Assembly (NCBI GenBank): GCA_965228695.1
Contig: CBDDIB010000002.1
Location: 992,001 to 1,056,000, forward strand
Reading direction: 5' to 3'
Length of the DNA stretch: 64,000 bases
DNA from: JAJFJD01 sp965228695
GTDB taxonomy: Bacteria; Pseudomonadota; Alphaproteobacteria; UBA8366
The position numbers and the translations under genes are program-made. Positions 34,067 to 44,069 of this stretch are shown here, one piece after another; the first letter of the stretch is position 1, and each line of letters starts with the position of its first letter. A model generated the notes under the pieces. It was not told where the DNA came from. It did no database searches and was given only the letters and a program-made list of their open reading frames with translations.

Positions 34067-36760
34067 GTGACGGGTATTGGTCATGACAGTTTGAAGACGC
34101 GTCGGTCGCTGACCGTCGGGGGCGACGGATACGATTATTACAGCATCGACGCTGCGGGACAGGCGCTTGGCCTCGATTTCGCGCGCTTGCCTTTCTCCAT
34201 GAAGGTGCTGCTGGAAAACATGCTGCGGTTCGAGGACGGCCGCTCGGTCAAGCCCGAGGACGTGAAAGCCTTCGGCGATTGGTTGAAAAACGGCAAGTCA
34301 AATCACGAGATCGCTTTCCGGCCCGGCCGCGTGCTGCTGCAGGACTTCACCGGCGTTCCCGCTGTCGTCGATCTGGCGGCGATGCGCGACGCGCTCAAGG
34401 AGCTTGGAGAGGATCCTCAAAAAATCAATCCGCTGACGCCGGTCGACCTGGTGGTCGACCATTCGGTCAGCGTCGATTCGTTCGGGGATGACGACTCATT
34501 CGAGCAGAATGTCGAGTTGGAGTTCGAGCGCAACATGGAGCGCTATGAGTTCCTGCGCTGGGGCGCGGACGCGTTCACGAATTTCCGGGTGGTCCCGCCG
34601 GGAACCGGCATCTGCCATCAGGTGAATCTCGAATATCTCGCGCGCGGCGTCTGGTCGAGCGAGGACCGCGACGGCAAGATGGTCGCCTTTCCCGACACGG
34701 TTGTCGGCACCGACAGCCACACGACGATGGTCAACGGTCTCGGCGTGCTGGGCTGGGGCGTCGGCGGTATCGAGGCGGAGGCCGGCATGCTCGGCCAGCC
34801 CGTCTCCATGCTCATCCCCGAGGTTATCGGTTTTCGCTTCGTCGGCGAACCGAAGGAAGGGACGACCGCCACCGATATCGTTCTCACGGTCACGCAGATG
34901 CTGCGGGCCAAGGGCGTGGTGCAGAAATTCGTCGAGTTCTACGGACCGGGACTGGCCAAACTGGGCCTCGCGGACCGGGCGACGATCTCCAACATGGCGC
35001 CGGAATACGGCGCGACCTGCGGCATCTTCCCGATCGATCAGGAAACGATCAACTACCTGACCTTCACGGGCCGCGACGACAAGACGATCGCGCTGGTCGA
35101 GGCCTACGCCAAGGAACAGGGCATGTGGCTCGACGCGAATTCGCCGGAGCCGGTGTTCACCGATTCGCTCGAACTCGATCTCGGCACGGTGGAACCGTCG
35201 CTCGCCGGACCGAAGCGCCCGCAGGACCGCGTGCCGCTCAGCGGCATTCTCGGATCGGCCAATGCGGCGATGGCGGACGATGTCGGCACCGGCGCTTCGA
35301 CGCCGGTCGAGGGCGAGGATTACTCGATCGATCCCGGCGACGTGGTGATCGCCTCGATCACCAGTTGCACCAACACGTCGAACCCGTCGGTTCTGGTGGC
35401 GGCCGGCCTGCTCGCCAAGAAGGCGGTTGAAAAGGGGCTCTCGGTGAAGCCGTGGGTCAAGACGTCGCTGGCGCCGGGCAGCCAGGTTGTCACCGACTAT
35501 CTGGAATCTTCCGGACTTCAGGACTATCTCGACCAGCTCGGGTTCGATCTCGTGGCCTATGGCTGCACCACCTGTATCGGCAATTCCGGGCCGCTGCCCG
35601 AGGGCGTGCACAACGCCATCGAGAAGGGCGACGTTTCGGTTGCGGCGGTGTTGTCCGGCAACCGGAACTTCGAGGGCCGCGTGCATCCAATGTCGAAGTT
35701 GAACTACTTGGCCTCGCCGCCGCTTTGCGTGGCGTATGCGCTGGCCGGGTCGCTCAAGGTCGATATGTACAAGGATCCGCTGGGTCAGGATGCCGACGGC
35801 AACGATGTCTTCCTCAAGGACATCTGGCCGAGCAACCAGGAGATCAGCGACACCATCGCGCAATGCCTGACTCCGGAGATGTACCGTCAGCGTTACTCCA
35901 ACGTGGAGGAAGGACCCGAGCAATGGCGCGAGGTCCAAGGCGGCGGGGGAGAATTATACGAGTGGAACCCGGGCTCGACCTACGTGCAGCATCCGCCGTA
36001 TTTCGAAGGCATGACGATGGAGCCCGATGCGGTGACCGATGTGGAGGGCGCGCGGCCACTGCTGATCCTCGGCGATTCCACGACGACCGACCACATCTCG
36101 CCGGCCGGTGCGATCCAGAAGGACAGCCCGGCGGGCGAATATCTGCTGCAGCATCAGGTGCGGCCGAATATGTTCAATGTCTATGGCTGCCGCCGCGGCG
36201 CACACGAGGTGATGGTGCGCGGCACCTTCGCCAATATCCGTATCCGCAACGCCGTAGCCCCCGGCACCGAGGGCGGCGTTACCAAGCATTATCCGTCGGG
36301 TCAGGTCATGTCGGTCTACGAGGCGGCGACCCTGTACGGGCGCGAGGGCGTGCCGACGGTCATCATCGGCGGCAAGGACTACGGCATGGGCTCGTCGCGC
36401 GACTGGGCCGCGAAGGGGACCAGTCTGCTGGGCTCGCGCGCGGTGATCGTCGAAAGCTACGAGCGAATCCATCGCTCCAACCTCATCGGCATGGGCGTGA
36501 TGCCGCTGCAGTTCAAGGACGGGGCAAGCCGGGAATCGCTCAAACTCGACGGGTCGGAACTATTCGATATCACGGGCCTGGAGGATGGCATCAAGCCGGG
36601 CATGGACGTGGCCTGCAAGATCACCCGCAGCGACGGGTCGGTCGAGGAGATCACGCTGCTCTGCCGGATCGATACGGAGGACGAGGTCGACTATTACCTC
36701 GACGGCGGCATACTCCAGTACGTCTTGCGCAATATCGTGCGTGAATCGAAGGCCGCCTGA
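34067..36760 (+). CDS. acnA: Aconitate hydratase AcnA
   Basis: 897 residues, normal for AcnA/IRP-type aconitases. The [4Fe-4S] ligands are C434 (SCTNTSNPS), C500 and C503 (GCTTCIGNSGP). The DSHTTM, GVGGIEAEAGML and C-terminal swivelling-domain motifs (GDSTTTDHISPAG, GKDYGMGSSRDWAAKG) are complete. It interconverts citrate and isocitrate in the TCA cycle. The GTG start has an excellent GGAGG site. Confidence 0.97.
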   Translation: MTGIGHDSLKTRRSLTVGGDGYDYYSIDAAGQALGLDFARLPFSMKVLLENMLRFEDGRSVKPEDVKAFGDWLKNGKSNHEIAFRPGRVLLQDFTGVPAVVDLAAMRDALKELGEDPQKINPLTPVDLVVDHSVSVDSFGDDDSFEQNVELEFERNMERYEFLRWGADAFTNFRVVPPGTGICHQVNLEYLARGVWSSEDRDGKMVAFPDTVVGTDSHTTMVNGLGVLGWGVGGIEAEAGMLGQPVSMLIPEVIGFRFVGEPKEGTTATDIVLTVTQMLRAKGVVQKFVEFYGPGLAKLGLADRATISNMAPEYGATCGIFPIDQETINYLTFTGRDDKTIALVEAYAKEQGMWLDANSPEPVFTDSLELDLGTVEPSLAGPKRPQDRVPLSGILGSANAAMADDVGTGASTPVEGEDYSIDPGDVVIASITSCTNTSNPSVLVAAGLLAKKAVEKGLSVKPWVKTSLAPGSQVVTDYLESSGLQDYLDQLGFDLVAYGCTTCIGNSGPLPEGVHNAIEKGDVSVAAVLSGNRNFEGRVHPMSKLNYLASPPLCVAYALAGSLKVDMYKDPLGQDADGNDVFLKDIWPSNQEISDTIAQCLTPEMYRQRYSNVEEGPEQWREVQGGGGELYEWNPGSTYVQHPPYFEGMTMEPDAVTDVEGARPLLILGDSTTTDHISPAGAIQKDSPAGEYLLQHQVRPNMFNVYGCRRGAHEVMVRGTFANIRIRNAVAPGTEGGVTKHYPSGQVMSVYEAATLYGREGVPTVIIGGKDYGMGSSRDWAAKGTSLLGSRAVIVESYERIHRSNLIGMGVMPLQFKDGASRESLKLDGSELFDITGLEDGIKPGMDVACKITRSDGSVEEITLLCRIDTEDEVDYYLDGGILQYVLRNIVRESKAA

Positions 36761-36889
36761 GGAAAATCAACGCCTTAACCGGATACCGCCGCCCCGGAAA
36801 CCGGCGCGTGCGGCCCGGTTCGGGCCCTCACGGGGTTCACCCGAAATTGATTGGTGCTGGGTGGGGCAGAGGCCTATGGTGCGCGCATC

Positions 36890-37615
36890 ATGATGAGGAT
36901 CATCGCAATCGCCTTCGGGCTGGCCTTGGCCGTTTCGTCGGGAATGGCCCCCGCGACCGCCGCCGAGAAACGGCCGGTGGTGGTCGAGCTGTTCACGAGC
37001 CAGGGCTGTTCGTCCTGTCCGCCCGCCGAGGCGTTCCTCAGTGACCTGGCGAAGCGCAAGGACATTGTCGCGCTCGAATTCCATGTCGATTATTGGGACT
37101 ACATCGGTTGGAAAGACCTTTTCGCAAAGCCCGAATTCACGGCGCGGCAGAAGGACTACGTCCGATCGATGAATTCCCGCTATGCCTACACCCCGCAGAT
37201 GGTGATCGACGGCCGCGAGCATGTGGTCGGGTCGCATCGGGCGAAGGTGGAGCGGCAAATCCGCAAGGCGCAATCGCGGGCGAGCGACGCGCCGGAGATC
37301 AAGATGCGGCGTGACGGCATGAACCTGATCATTTCGGTCGGCGCCGCTAAAGCGTCCGGCGATTACGTCGTGACGATGGCGACCTTCGATAAGCCGCACG
37401 TCACCAAGGTGAAACGCGGCGAGAACCGCGGCAAGACCCTCGTCAACGCCAATGTGGTCCGGGAATTGGTCAAAATCGGCGATTGGAACGGCAAGGCCGC
37501 GGAATACACATTCTCACTGGACGGCACCGACGGTGACGGCGGTTGCGCGATCTTGATTCAAAAGAAGGGCCAAGGCCCGGTTCTCGCTGCGGCCAGCATG
37601 CCGTTTCAGCCATAA
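36890..37615 (+). CDS. DUF1223 secreted thioredoxin-like protein
   Basis: 241 residues from the ATG at 36890 (ATGATG, so 36893 is equally possible). A signal peptide (IIAIAFGLALAVSSGMAPATAA) precedes a thioredoxin-like fold with a CxxC in TSQGCSSCPPAEAF. The region VALEFHVDYWDYIGWKD and TPQMVIDGREHVVGSH are typical of DUF1223. It is probably a periplasmic thiol-active protein; the role is not known. It converges on htpG 9 bp away. Confidence 0.85.
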   Translation: MMRIIAIAFGLALAVSSGMAPATAAEKRPVVVELFTSQGCSSCPPAEAFLSDLAKRKDIVALEFHVDYWDYIGWKDLFAKPEFTARQKDYVRSMNSRYAYTPQMVIDGREHVVGSHRAKVERQIRKAQSRASDAPEIKMRRDGMNLIISVGAAKASGDYVVTMATFDKPHVTKVKRGENRGKTLVNANVVRELVKIGDWNGKAAEYTFSLDGTDGDGGCAILIQKKGQGPVLAAASMPFQP

Positions 37616-37624
37616 CCGCCGGGC

Positions 37625-39547
37625 TTATTTACCCGACGTCTTCAATCCATCCGCAATGACCGCATCCAGCCGGCGCGCGAAGGCCGCCGGGTCTGGTACC
37701 GGTTCCCCTTCCAGCACCCGCGCCTGATCGAGCAGAAGGTGCGCTGCGTCGGCCAGCCGGTCGGCCGCGCCGTCTTCCTGTGCAAGGGCCGCCAGATCCT
37801 GGATCAGGGCGTGGTCCGGATTGATCTCCAGGATGCGGACGGCGGTTTCGTCGAGCTGTTTGTGCTGTTTCAGCAGCCGCTCGAGCCGCATGTCCATATC
37901 GCTGTCGTCGGCGACGAGGCAGACGGCGCTGCTGGTCAGCCGATCCGAGCTGCGCACGTCCTTTACCGCGCCGCCGAGCGTTTCCTTCAGCAGCGCGATC
38001 AGATTGCCCATGCCCTTGGGCTCGGCCGATTTGTCCGTGTCCTCGCCGTCGGAGTCCTTCTTCTTGATCGCCGATAGATCGGCGCCGCCGCGCGTGACCG
38101 ACTTGAACGGCTTGGTTTCGTACACCCCGACCGACGGAATCCAGAACTCGTCGACCGGATCGGTCAGCAGCAGAACCTCGACGTCGCGGTCGCGGAACCC
38201 TTCGAGTTGCGGGCTGCGCGAAACGGTATCGAGATCGTCGCCGGAGATGTAGAAGATCGCGTCCTGGCCTTCCTTCATGCGGCCGACATAGTCGGCGAGG
38301 CTGACCAGCCCGTCGCCATGGGTCGACCGGAAACGGGTGGTCCTGAGCAGCTGTTCGCGATGCTCGAAATCCTCGTAGAGCCCTTCCTTGAGGACCGCGC
38401 CGAAATTCTCCCAGAACGCCGCGAACTCCTCAGGCTCCTTCTCCGCCTTTTTCTCCAACTCGGTGAGCACGCGTTTGGTCAGCCCCGAGCGGATCTTGGC
38501 GAGAACCGGATTCTTTTGCAGCAGCTCGCGGCTGACGTTGAGATCCAGGTCCTCCGTGTCGATCACGCCGCGCAGGAAGCGCAGCCAGGCCGGCAACAGG
38601 TCCGGGCAGTCGTCGGTGATGAACACGCGTTTGACGTAAAGCTTCACCATCGACTTGCGGTCGGGATGGAAGATATCGAAGGGTCGGCTGGTCGGGATGA
38701 ACAGCAGGCCGGTGTACTCGATCACGCCTTCCGCCCGGAAATGCAGCGTCATCCACGGGTCGTCCATGGCGTGCGCCACATGATGATAGAACTCGGTGTA
38801 TTGCTTCTCGTCGATGTCGTTGCGGGGCCGTGTCCACAAGGCGGAGGCTTCGTTGACGGTATCCGGCGCATCATCGTCGCCGTCCGCGGCGAGTTTGATG
38901 GGAATCGAGATGTGGTCCGAATAGGTCTTGATGATGCCGCGCAGGCGGTTGATGTCCAGGAATTCGGCCGCATCCTCGCGCAGGTGCAGGGTGATGGTCG
39001 TGCCGCGCCCGGCGCGGTCTGCCGCGTCTACGGTGAAGCTGCCCTTCCCGTCCGACGTCCATTGCCAGGCGTCATCGTCGCCGGCGCGTTTCGTGACGAC
39101 CGATACCGAGTCGGCGACCATGAAGGACGCATAGAAGCCGACACCGAATTGGCCGATTAGCGAGACGCCCGACTCCGCGTCGCCCGCGACCTGATCGACG
39201 AAGGCGGCGGTGCCGGAGCGGGCGATCGTGCCGAGATTCTCGATCAGATCCTCCCGGTTCATGCCGATGCCGTTGTCGGAAATGGTCAAGGTCTTGGCGT
39301 CTCCGTCGGCGGCGATCTCGATCCGGAAATCGCTGTCGCCCGACGTCAGGTTCGGATCCGTCAGCGCCGCATAGCGCAGGCGGTCGCAGGCGTCGGATGC
39401 GTTCGAAATCAATTCCCGCAGGAATATCTCGCGATCGCTGTAGAGCGAATGCGCGACGATATCGAGCAGGCGGCTGACCTCCGCCTGGAATTCCATCTTG
39501 GTCTCGCCGGTCGGGCTGTTCGCCTCTTTTGTCGTCTTGTCGTTCAT
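37625..39547 (-). CDS. htpG: Chaperone HtpG (Hsp90)
   Basis: 640 residues, normal for HtpG. The N-terminal GHKL ATPase is complete (LRELISNASDACDRLR, DNGIGMNREDLIENLGTIARSGT, GQFGVGFYASFMVAD). The middle domain has LPAWLRFLRGVIDTEDLDLNVSRE, and a dimerisation domain ends the protein. It begins with ATG at 39547 after a GGAGG site. An RpoH-type promoter is visible 37-66 bp upstream. Heat-shock control by the RpoH encoded in this window is expected. Confidence 0.97.
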   Translation of the reverse strand: MNDKTTKEANSPTGETKMEFQAEVSRLLDIVAHSLYSDREIFLRELISNASDACDRLRYAALTDPNLTSGDSDFRIEIAADGDAKTLTISDNGIGMNREDLIENLGTIARSGTAAFVDQVAGDAESGVSLIGQFGVGFYASFMVADSVSVVTKRAGDDDAWQWTSDGKGSFTVDAADRAGRGTTITLHLREDAAEFLDINRLRGIIKTYSDHISIPIKLAADGDDDAPDTVNEASALWTRPRNDIDEKQYTEFYHHVAHAMDDPWMTLHFRAEGVIEYTGLLFIPTSRPFDIFHPDRKSMVKLYVKRVFITDDCPDLLPAWLRFLRGVIDTEDLDLNVSRELLQKNPVLAKIRSGLTKRVLTELEKKAEKEPEEFAAFWENFGAVLKEGLYEDFEHREQLLRTTRFRSTHGDGLVSLADYVGRMKEGQDAIFYISGDDLDTVSRSPQLEGFRDRDVEVLLLTDPVDEFWIPSVGVYETKPFKSVTRGGADLSAIKKKDSDGEDTDKSAEPKGMGNLIALLKETLGGAVKDVRSSDRLTSSAVCLVADDSDMDMRLERLLKQHKQLDETAVRILEINPDHALIQDLAALAQEDGAADRLADAAHLLLDQARVLEGEPVPDPAAFARRLDAVIADGLKTSGK

Positions 39548-39583
39548 GGGTCCCGGGCCCTCCTAACACTTGCCGTTGGGCGC

Positions 39584-39613
39584 TATATGTGTGTCATTCT
39601 GGGTCACTGCAAG
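39584..39613 (-). promoter_or_regulatory. Candidate RpoH-type promoter of htpG
   Basis: On the minus strand CTTGCA (39613-39608) and CATATA (39589-39584) are separated by 18 bp. This resembles the alphaproteobacterial sigma-32 pattern (CTTG, 17-18 bp, C-Y-TATNT-like). It would start transcription about 30 nt before the htpG ATG. Confidence 0.5.
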
Positions 39614-39643
39614 ACCCGGCGGAGAGGCTTGTGGATCAGAACG

Positions 39644-40321
39644 ATGTCAGGCTGGAACGGCGACATTGACGATGCGCGCGAGGCTTTGATCGCGGAAATC
39701 GCGGCGGCGGCCGTGGAGACGCGGGGATTCCTCGGTATCGATCGCATCGACCCGAAGGTCTTCGAGGCGTTTCGGGCCGTGCCGCGCGAGGATTTCGTGC
39801 CGGGTTCGGTCCGCGACCTGGCCTATGTGAACCGGCCCCTCGCCATCGGCCACGGGCAGACGATATCGCAACCCTTCATCGTCGCCGTGATGACGAATGC
39901 CCTGTCGCTGACGCCGTCGGACCGTGTCCTCGAGATAGGGACTGGATGCGGATACCAGACAGCCGTGTTGGCCCGGTTGGCGCGGCGGGTCTACACGGTC
40001 GAGGTGATCGAACGGCTGGGCGCCGCGGCCCGCGACCGGTTGACGGACCTTGGCTACGGCAACATCGAATTTCGCATCGGCGACGGCTGGCGCGGCTGGC
40101 CGGAACACGCGCCTTACGATGCGATCATCGTCACCGCCGCCGCCCGGGAACGGCCCGCCGCCCTGGTCGACCAACTCGCCGAGGGCGGCCGGATGATCGT
40201 GCCCATCGGTCCCTCGGGCGGCACGCAGCGGCTGACCCGGATCGAGAAGCGGCCGGGCGGCGAGCTGCACGCCTCCGGTTTCCTGCCGGTGGCTTTCGTC
40301 CCGTTGATCGACACCCGTTAG
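39644..40321 (+). CDS. pcm: Protein-L-isoaspartate O-methyltransferase
   Basis: 225 residues from the ATG at 39644; an in-frame TTG at 39629 nearer a GGAGAGG is the alternative. SAM motif I reads VLEIGTGCGYQTAVLARL, and the PCMT hallmarks are VPREDFVP, ISQPFIVAVMT and the NIEFRIGDGWRGWPEHAPYDAIIV region. It repairs isoaspartyl residues in aged proteins. It is divergent from htpG, so two protein-repair genes share one short control region. Confidence 0.92.
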   Translation: MSGWNGDIDDAREALIAEIAAAAVETRGFLGIDRIDPKVFEAFRAVPREDFVPGSVRDLAYVNRPLAIGHGQTISQPFIVAVMTNALSLTPSDRVLEIGTGCGYQTAVLARLARRVYTVEVIERLGAAARDRLTDLGYGNIEFRIGDGWRGWPEHAPYDAIIVTAAARERPAALVDQLAEGGRMIVPIGPSGGTQRLTRIEKRPGGELHASGFLPVAFVPLIDTR

Positions 40322-40385
40322 CGCGTGCATTCGTCGCGGGAAATTCACTTGCCACGGTGTGGCGAAATCCGTTCTATAGGGTGCT

Positions 40386-42929
40386 ATGTCAAGCAATATG
40401 CCGGGCCGGATCAGGGCCGTTCTCGGACCCACGAACACCGGCAAGACCCATCTTGCCATCGACCGGATGCTGGGCCACGCCAGCGGAATGATCGGATTTC
40501 CGCTGCGCCTTCTGGCGCGCGAGAACTACGACCGGATCGTGGCGGCCAAGGGCGCGCGGTCGGTGGCGTTGATCACCGGCGAGGAAAAAATCATTCCCCC
40601 ATCGCCGCAGTGGTTCGTGTGTACCGTGGAATCGATGCCGGTGGACCGTTTCGTGGATTTTCTGGCGGTCGACGAAATTCAGCTTTGCGCCGACCCGGAG
40701 CGGGGCCATGTCTTCACCGACCGGCTGCTGCATGCGCGCGGCGCATCCGAGACGATGTTTTTGGGCTCCGATACCGTCGGCGACCTGATCCGCCGCCTCG
40801 TGCCCGAGGCGCAGATCGAAACCCGGCAGCGATTGTCGACCCTGACCTATACCGGCCCGAAGAAGTTGACGCGGCTGCCGCGGCGAAGCGCCGTCGTCGC
40901 CTTTTCGGTGTCCGAGGTCTATGCGCTGGCGGAACTGATCCGGCGGCAGCGTGGCGGCACCGCGGTGGTGCTCGGCGCGCTCAGTCCCCGCACCCGCAAC
41001 GCGCAGGTGGCGATGTATCAGGAAGGCGAGGTCGATTATATGGTCGCGACCGACGCCATCGGCATGGGGCTGAATATGGATGTCGACCATGTCGCCTTCG
41101 CGGATACGCGCAAGTTCGACGGCCGCCGGGCGCGGCCGCTGACCCATGCGGAGATCGGCCAGATCGCCGGCCGGGCCGGGCGTCATATGAACGACGGCAC
41201 CTTCGGCACGACCAACGACTCGCCGCCGTTCGACGAGGAAACCGTTCAGGCGGTCGAGGCGCACCGCTTCGACGCGGTCAAACGGCTCTATTGGCGCAAT
41301 CGCCGGCTCGACTTCGCGTCCCCGAAGTTTTTGTTGAAGAGCTTGGAGCAGCGGCCGCCGCGGGCCGAACTGGTCCGCGCCCGCGACGGCGAGGATCAAT
41401 TCGTGCTGCAGCGGCTCGCGCAGGACGAAGAGGTCACGTCCCTTGCGACGAATCCGGCGGCAGTCCGGCTGTTGTGGGAAGTCTGCCAGATCCCCGACTT
41501 CCGCAAGGTCATGCCCGATCATCACGCGGTGCTGTTGAAGCGGATTTATCTGGCGCTCGCCGCCGGATCGGATATGGAAGGCCGGTTGCCGGAAGATTGG
41601 GTGGCGCGGCAGATCGACCGCCTGAACGTCACCACCGGCGACATCGACACGCTGACCAACCGCATTGCCTATATCCGCACCTGGACCTATATCAGCCACC
41701 GCGTCGATTGGCTCGACGATGCCGTTCACTGGCAGGAACGGACGCGCGAGATCGAGGACAAGCTGTCCGATGCGCTGCATGAGCGATTGACCCAGCGTTT
41801 CGTCGATCGGCGCGCCGCCTTGATCGAGCGCCGCCGTAAGGACGGGGTCGAGCTATTGTCCGCGGTCACGGCGTCCCATCAGGTGATCGTCGAGGGCGAA
41901 CCCGTCGGGGCCATGGAAGGGCTGGTGTTCGCCGCGGCGGAGGCCGACAAGGCGAGCCGCCCGGTGCTGGCCGCCGCCCGCCGCGCTGTCGCGCAGGCCA
42001 TGCCCGACCGCGTCGCCCGCCTGGTGTCGGACGATGATGGGAGTTTCGCCCTGACGTCGGCCGGGCGGATCACCTGGCGCGGTGCCGCCGTAGCCCGATT
42101 GGTCGCGGGGCGGACGCCGCTGGCGCCCCGGATCGACGTCCTCCGGAACGAGTTTCTCGACAACGGGGCGAAGGAAACCATCCGCGTGCGCCTGTCGGCC
42201 TGGTTCGACCGCCATATGCGAAAGCAGTTGCGGCAATTGCTGCAGGCATTGGATGCGGACCTGAAGGGCCCCGCGCGCGGGCTGATCTTTCAAATTTCCG
42301 AACGGCTCGGCAGTTTGCCGCGCCGTCCCGTGCGGGACCTGTTGAACAGCCTGACCAAGGCCGACCGCAAGGCGTTGACCGGGTTGGGTCTGCGCTTCGG
42401 CGCACAGACCGTCTTCTTCCCGGCGTTGTTGAAGCCGACGATCCTTCGATTGCGGGCGATCCTCTGGGCCATTCACTCGGAAGGGGTGGTCCCGCCGGTG
42501 CTGGCGCCGGACGGGCGCGCGCTCGATGCGCCGGTGTTGCCGGCCGACGGTGTGGCGGGCGATCACTGGGCCGCGGTCGGGTATGTCCCGATGGGGTCGG
42601 TGGCATTGCGCTGCGACCGCGTCGAAAAACTGTCGGCGGCATTGCGCAAGGCCGCAAAAGCGGGACCGTTCGAGGAAACCGACGCCTTGGCCGCGCTGGC
42701 CGGGTGCTCGGGATCCGCGTTCGCCTCGGTCTTGGGGCGACTTGGGTTTCGCGGCGATCCGGCGGAGAATGGCACCCGCTACAAGCTCAAGCGCCGGCCC
42801 AACCATCAGGGCAAGGCGGGTGAGAAACCCGCGCGCCGCGGACCGAAATCGAAATCCCGCAAGAAGCTGCCAGAGGTCGATCCGGCGTCTCCCTTCGCGG
42901 CCCTGCGCGATCTGGCGGCCGCGAAGTGA
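40386..42929 (+). CDS. Suv3-like RNA helicase
   Basis: 847 residues. The N-terminal 350 form an SF2 helicase: Walker A GPTNTGKTHLA, motif II DEIQLC (DEIQ instead of DEAD/DEAH), motif VI GQIAGRAGRH, and TDAIGMGLN. This is the profile of the Suv3/mitochondrial degradosome helicase family, which unwinds RNA for exonucleolytic decay. The long C-terminus is family-specific and ends in a Lys/Arg-rich tail (RRGPKSKSRKKL). Its stop overlaps the start of the HslR-type gene (GTGA), as is common in alphaproteobacteria. Confidence 0.9.
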   Translation: MSSNMPGRIRAVLGPTNTGKTHLAIDRMLGHASGMIGFPLRLLARENYDRIVAAKGARSVALITGEEKIIPPSPQWFVCTVESMPVDRFVDFLAVDEIQLCADPERGHVFTDRLLHARGASETMFLGSDTVGDLIRRLVPEAQIETRQRLSTLTYTGPKKLTRLPRRSAVVAFSVSEVYALAELIRRQRGGTAVVLGALSPRTRNAQVAMYQEGEVDYMVATDAIGMGLNMDVDHVAFADTRKFDGRRARPLTHAEIGQIAGRAGRHMNDGTFGTTNDSPPFDEETVQAVEAHRFDAVKRLYWRNRRLDFASPKFLLKSLEQRPPRAELVRARDGEDQFVLQRLAQDEEVTSLATNPAAVRLLWEVCQIPDFRKVMPDHHAVLLKRIYLALAAGSDMEGRLPEDWVARQIDRLNVTTGDIDTLTNRIAYIRTWTYISHRVDWLDDAVHWQERTREIEDKLSDALHERLTQRFVDRRAALIERRRKDGVELLSAVTASHQVIVEGEPVGAMEGLVFAAAEADKASRPVLAAARRAVAQAMPDRVARLVSDDDGSFALTSAGRITWRGAAVARLVAGRTPLAPRIDVLRNEFLDNGAKETIRVRLSAWFDRHMRKQLRQLLQALDADLKGPARGLIFQISERLGSLPRRPVRDLLNSLTKADRKALTGLGLRFGAQTVFFPALLKPTILRLRAILWAIHSEGVVPPVLAPDGRALDAPVLPADGVAGDHWAAVGYVPMGSVALRCDRVEKLSAALRKAAKAGPFEETDALAALAGCSGSAFASVLGRLGFRGDPAENGTRYKLKRRPNHQGKAGEKPARRGPKSKSRKKLPEVDPASPFAALRDLAAAK

Positions 42930-43324
42930 GCGCCCAGCCGGACGAAAAACTGCGCATCGACAAGTGGCTTTGGCATGCGCGTTTCTTCAAGAGCCGGACG
43001 CTCGCCGCCAAATCGGTCACCGGCGGGCGGGTTCGGGTCAACCGGCAGGTCGTCAAAAAAGCCAATCACGTGATCCAGCCGGGCGATGTGCTGACATTTC
43101 CGTTGGGGGCCCATGTCCGGGTGATCGAGGTGAACGCCCTTGGTGTTCGGCGCGGGCCGGCGAGCGAGGCGCGTACCCTCTATACCGATCTCGATCCGCC
43201 GCAACCGCGGGGCAAGCCGGACCTTCCGCCGCCCCCGGCCGAGCGGGAGCCGGGCAGCGGCCGGCCGACCAAGAAGGAACGCAGGGCCGTCGATTGGTTG
43301 AAGAGCTGGCTGGGGCTCGATTGA
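42926..43324 (+). CDS. hslR: S4-domain RNA-binding protein, HslR-like
   Basis: 132 residues from a GTG overlapping the helicase stop. The S4 domain fills residues 8-70 (LRIDKWLWHARFFKSRTLA, VRVNRQVVKKANHVIQPGDVLTF), followed by a Pro-rich, basic tail. HslR (Hsp15) binds stalled 50S subunits carrying peptidyl-tRNA. Coupled translation with the helicase suggests a shared role in RNA or ribosome quality control. Confidence 0.85.
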   Translation: MSAQPDEKLRIDKWLWHARFFKSRTLAAKSVTGGRVRVNRQVVKKANHVIQPGDVLTFPLGAHVRVIEVNALGVRRGPASEARTLYTDLDPPQPRGKPDLPPPPAEREPGSGRPTKKERRAVDWLKSWLGLD

Positions 43325-43331
43325 TCGCGGG

Positions 43332-43943
43332 TCAGCCGCTTCGGCGGAAAACGACGCTGAGATTGTTGGACGGCATCTCATGCACCGCGTGGAGGGAGAA
43401 CCCGTGTTCCGCGGCGGTATCGCCGACCGCCTCCAGGTCGCGGACGCCCCAGTCGGCATTCTGGCTGCGCAGCGACTGGTCGAAGCTCTCGTTGCTCGGC
43501 GCCGTATGCGCGCCGCCTCTCCGGTAGGGACCGTACAGGAAGAGGATCCCGTCCTGGGATAGGATGTCTCCGGCGCCGGCGACCAACGCCTCGCAGGCGG
43601 CCCAAGGCGCAATGTGGATCATGTTGACGGCGAGGACGGCGGCGGCGTCGTTGACCGGCCAGGGCCGCGCCGTGACGTCGAGCGCTATCGGCGGCTCGAT
43701 ATTGCCGGCCCCGCTGGCGGCCGCATGCGCCGCGATACTGGGCAAGACGCCCGGATCCAGATCCGTCGGCTGCCAGGTCAGGGTCGGGAAATTTGGCGCG
43801 AAATACGCGGTATGTTCGCCGGACCCGCTGGCGATCTCAAGGACACGCCCTCGTTCCGGCAAAACCTCCCGCAACACGCCGAGAATGGCGTCGCGGTTTC
43901 GCGCGGTGGCGGGATAGGTCAGTCGCGGGTCCGGCTCGGTCAT
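43332..43943 (-). CDS. DUF938 class I SAM-dependent methyltransferase
   Basis: 203 residues from the ATG at 43943; the frame continues 18 codons upstream without support. Motif I is VLEIASGSGEHTAYFA, preceded by TYPATARNRDAIL, the DUF938 N-terminus. Then come WQPTDLD and VNMIHIAPW. The ending VVFRR is typical. The substrate is unknown. It is convergent with the helicase/hslR pair. Confidence 0.85.
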   Translation of the reverse strand: MTEPDPRLTYPATARNRDAILGVLREVLPERGRVLEIASGSGEHTAYFAPNFPTLTWQPTDLDPGVLPSIAAHAAASGAGNIEPPIALDVTARPWPVNDAAAVLAVNMIHIAPWAACEALVAGAGDILSQDGILFLYGPYRRGGAHTAPSNESFDQSLRSQNADWGVRDLEAVGDTAAEHGFSLHAVHEMPSNNLSVVFRRSG

Positions 43944-44069
43944 GGCGTGAAATCCAATTCTGCCAACGGGTTCGCGGCACCGTAGGCCAGCCGGCATTCG
44001 CGGACAAGCATCGAAACCCCCGGCAATTAGTTTATTTTCCTGTCCGGTATTCTGTGCTACGCCCGCTCT

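Noticed and set aside
34496..35938. 480-codon open frame on the minus strand opposite acnA
   Set aside because: Lies wholly opposite a complete AcnA with all cluster ligands; the product is Arg/His-rich shadow sequence typical of antisense frames in GC-rich genes.
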